DNA of 6,357 nt, taken from positions 1 through 6,357 of the forward strand of contig CALAKE010000597.1 in the NCBI GenBank assembly GCA_937922775.1, in the 5' to 3' direction. Below are positions 6,075-6,357 of this stretch, piece after piece. The notes beneath the pieces are model-generated. The model was not told where the DNA came from. It saw only the letters and a program-made list of their open reading frames with translations, and ran no database searches. Every line of letters starts with the position of its first letter. Positions within the stretch are counted from its first letter, which is position 1. Origin of the DNA: an uncultured bacterium (GTDB lineage Bacteria > Acidobacteriota > UBA890). A program made the translations under genes and the position numbers.

Positions 6075-6357
6075 TTCACCGTACCTTGGGGAGCCAGACT
6101 TCTCGGGTGGGGGCTGGCTGCCGCCCGTGCCGAATCCGTCTGTCTCCGAGGCGGGGACCCCATATGCGCCGAACTGCCGGCGCCGCCGACTGCTAGCGAG
6201 CGTTCTTTGCCGCCGACAACGTTCCTACGAGCTGCAATCTCCGGCGCGGGAGACTGCCTCCCTTGACCCCCGGGTCACCAGCGTGTTGGATACCCAGCGA
6301 GTTTCCAAGCGGTCAAGAGCGCGCCAGCCACAACCCCAGGCCGCTCCCCTTTACGTC
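6061..6357 (+). CDS. Doubtful partial open frame running off the right edge
   Basis: The plus frame from ATG 6061 stays open for 99 codons to the window end. It begins MNIHDSPYLGEPDF and becomes rich in Arg, Pro and Ser. The frame is open back to 5959, antisense to the small gene, with another ATG at 6019. Neither ATG has a Shine-Dalgarno, no domain is recognised, and the composition looks non-coding. I list it only because the right edge hides its fate. A GC-rich chance frame is the more likely explanation. Confidence 0.15.
   Translation, partial: MNIHDSPYLGEPDFSGGGWLPPVPNPSVSEAGTPYAPNCRRRRLLASVLCRRQRSYELQSPARETASLDPRVTSVLDTQRVSKRSRARQPQPQAAPLYV
6075..6357. other. Right-edge region without a convincing gene
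   Basis: No RNA gene or domain is recognisable in these 283 nt. The region holds a small hairpin (TCTCC 6238-6242 with GGAGA 6249-6253) and an inverted repeat (TGACCC 6264-6269 and GGGTCA 6272-6277). On the minus strand, one frame from the edge stops at 6313-6315 and another at 6275-6277 (ending LAGYPTRW). Either could be the tail of a gene lying to the right, but neither is recognised. A weak promoter for the small gene, TTGACC (6311-6316) with a poor TATCCA box 18 nt on, is possible. Confidence 0.4.

Noticed and set aside
6275..6355. Minus-strand tail ending LAGYPTRW as the 3' end of a neighbouring gene
   Set aside because: Only 26 codons are visible, with no recognisable domain; a second frame is equally open to 6313, so neither can be preferred.
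6075..6357. tRNA gene, attachment site or insertion-sequence end at the right edge
   Set aside because: No T-arm consensus, cloverleaf, terminal inverted repeat or target duplication could be found.

Overview
The window is GC-rich (about 60% by eye) bacterial DNA with dense coding and mostly short gaps. It carries five genes that can be supported. A 906-residue secreted M14-type zinc peptidase with a C-terminal amidotransferase-like domain, next to a PAS-PAS-GGDEF protein and a FabL-like reductase, would fit a soil or marine Acidobacteriota or Gemmatimonadota lineage. That assignment is inference; nothing here fixes the taxon.

Layout from left to right. (1) Bases 1-1142, minus strand: the N-terminal 380 residues of a cytosolic PAS-PAS-GGDEF diguanylate cyclase. 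It is cut by the left edge inside the GGDEF domain, just after an intact GGDEF signature and an intact I-site. (2) Bases 1143-1477: a divergent intergenic region with a strong hairpin at 1237-1252 and a second inverted repeat (1422-1462) directly in front of the next gene's Shine-Dalgarno. (3) Bases 1478-4198, plus strand: an exported M14 zinc carboxypeptidase-like protein with complete metal and catalytic residues. (4) Bases 4242-5618, minus strand, convergent with the peptidase: a two-gene unit made of a FabI/FabL-like short-chain reductase followed 39 nt later by a P-loop NadR/AAA_28-type nucleotide kinase, which starts at TTG. (5) A 14-bp perfect stem-loop (5655-5686) separates this unit from a small gene of unknown function (5728-6072, minus strand). 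(6) A 16-bp perfect palindrome covers that small gene's start codon. To its right, to the window end, is DNA with no convincing gene; one weak plus-strand frame runs off the edge.

How the genes relate. The diguanylate cyclase and peptidase are divergent and may share the 335-nt control region, but no functional link is visible. The reductase and the P-loop kinase are probably co-transcribed. The hairpin lies only 36 nt upstream of the reductase start codon, which leaves little room for an independent promoter, so the reductase may depend on partial read-through from the small upstream gene. I found no clear signature of a defence system, CRISPR array, insertion sequence or RNA gene. The unusual points are the 5655-5686 hairpin arrangement, the palindrome over the small gene's start, the reductase's mixed FabI/FabL motifs, and the unexplained pairing of a reductase with an orphan P-loop kinase.
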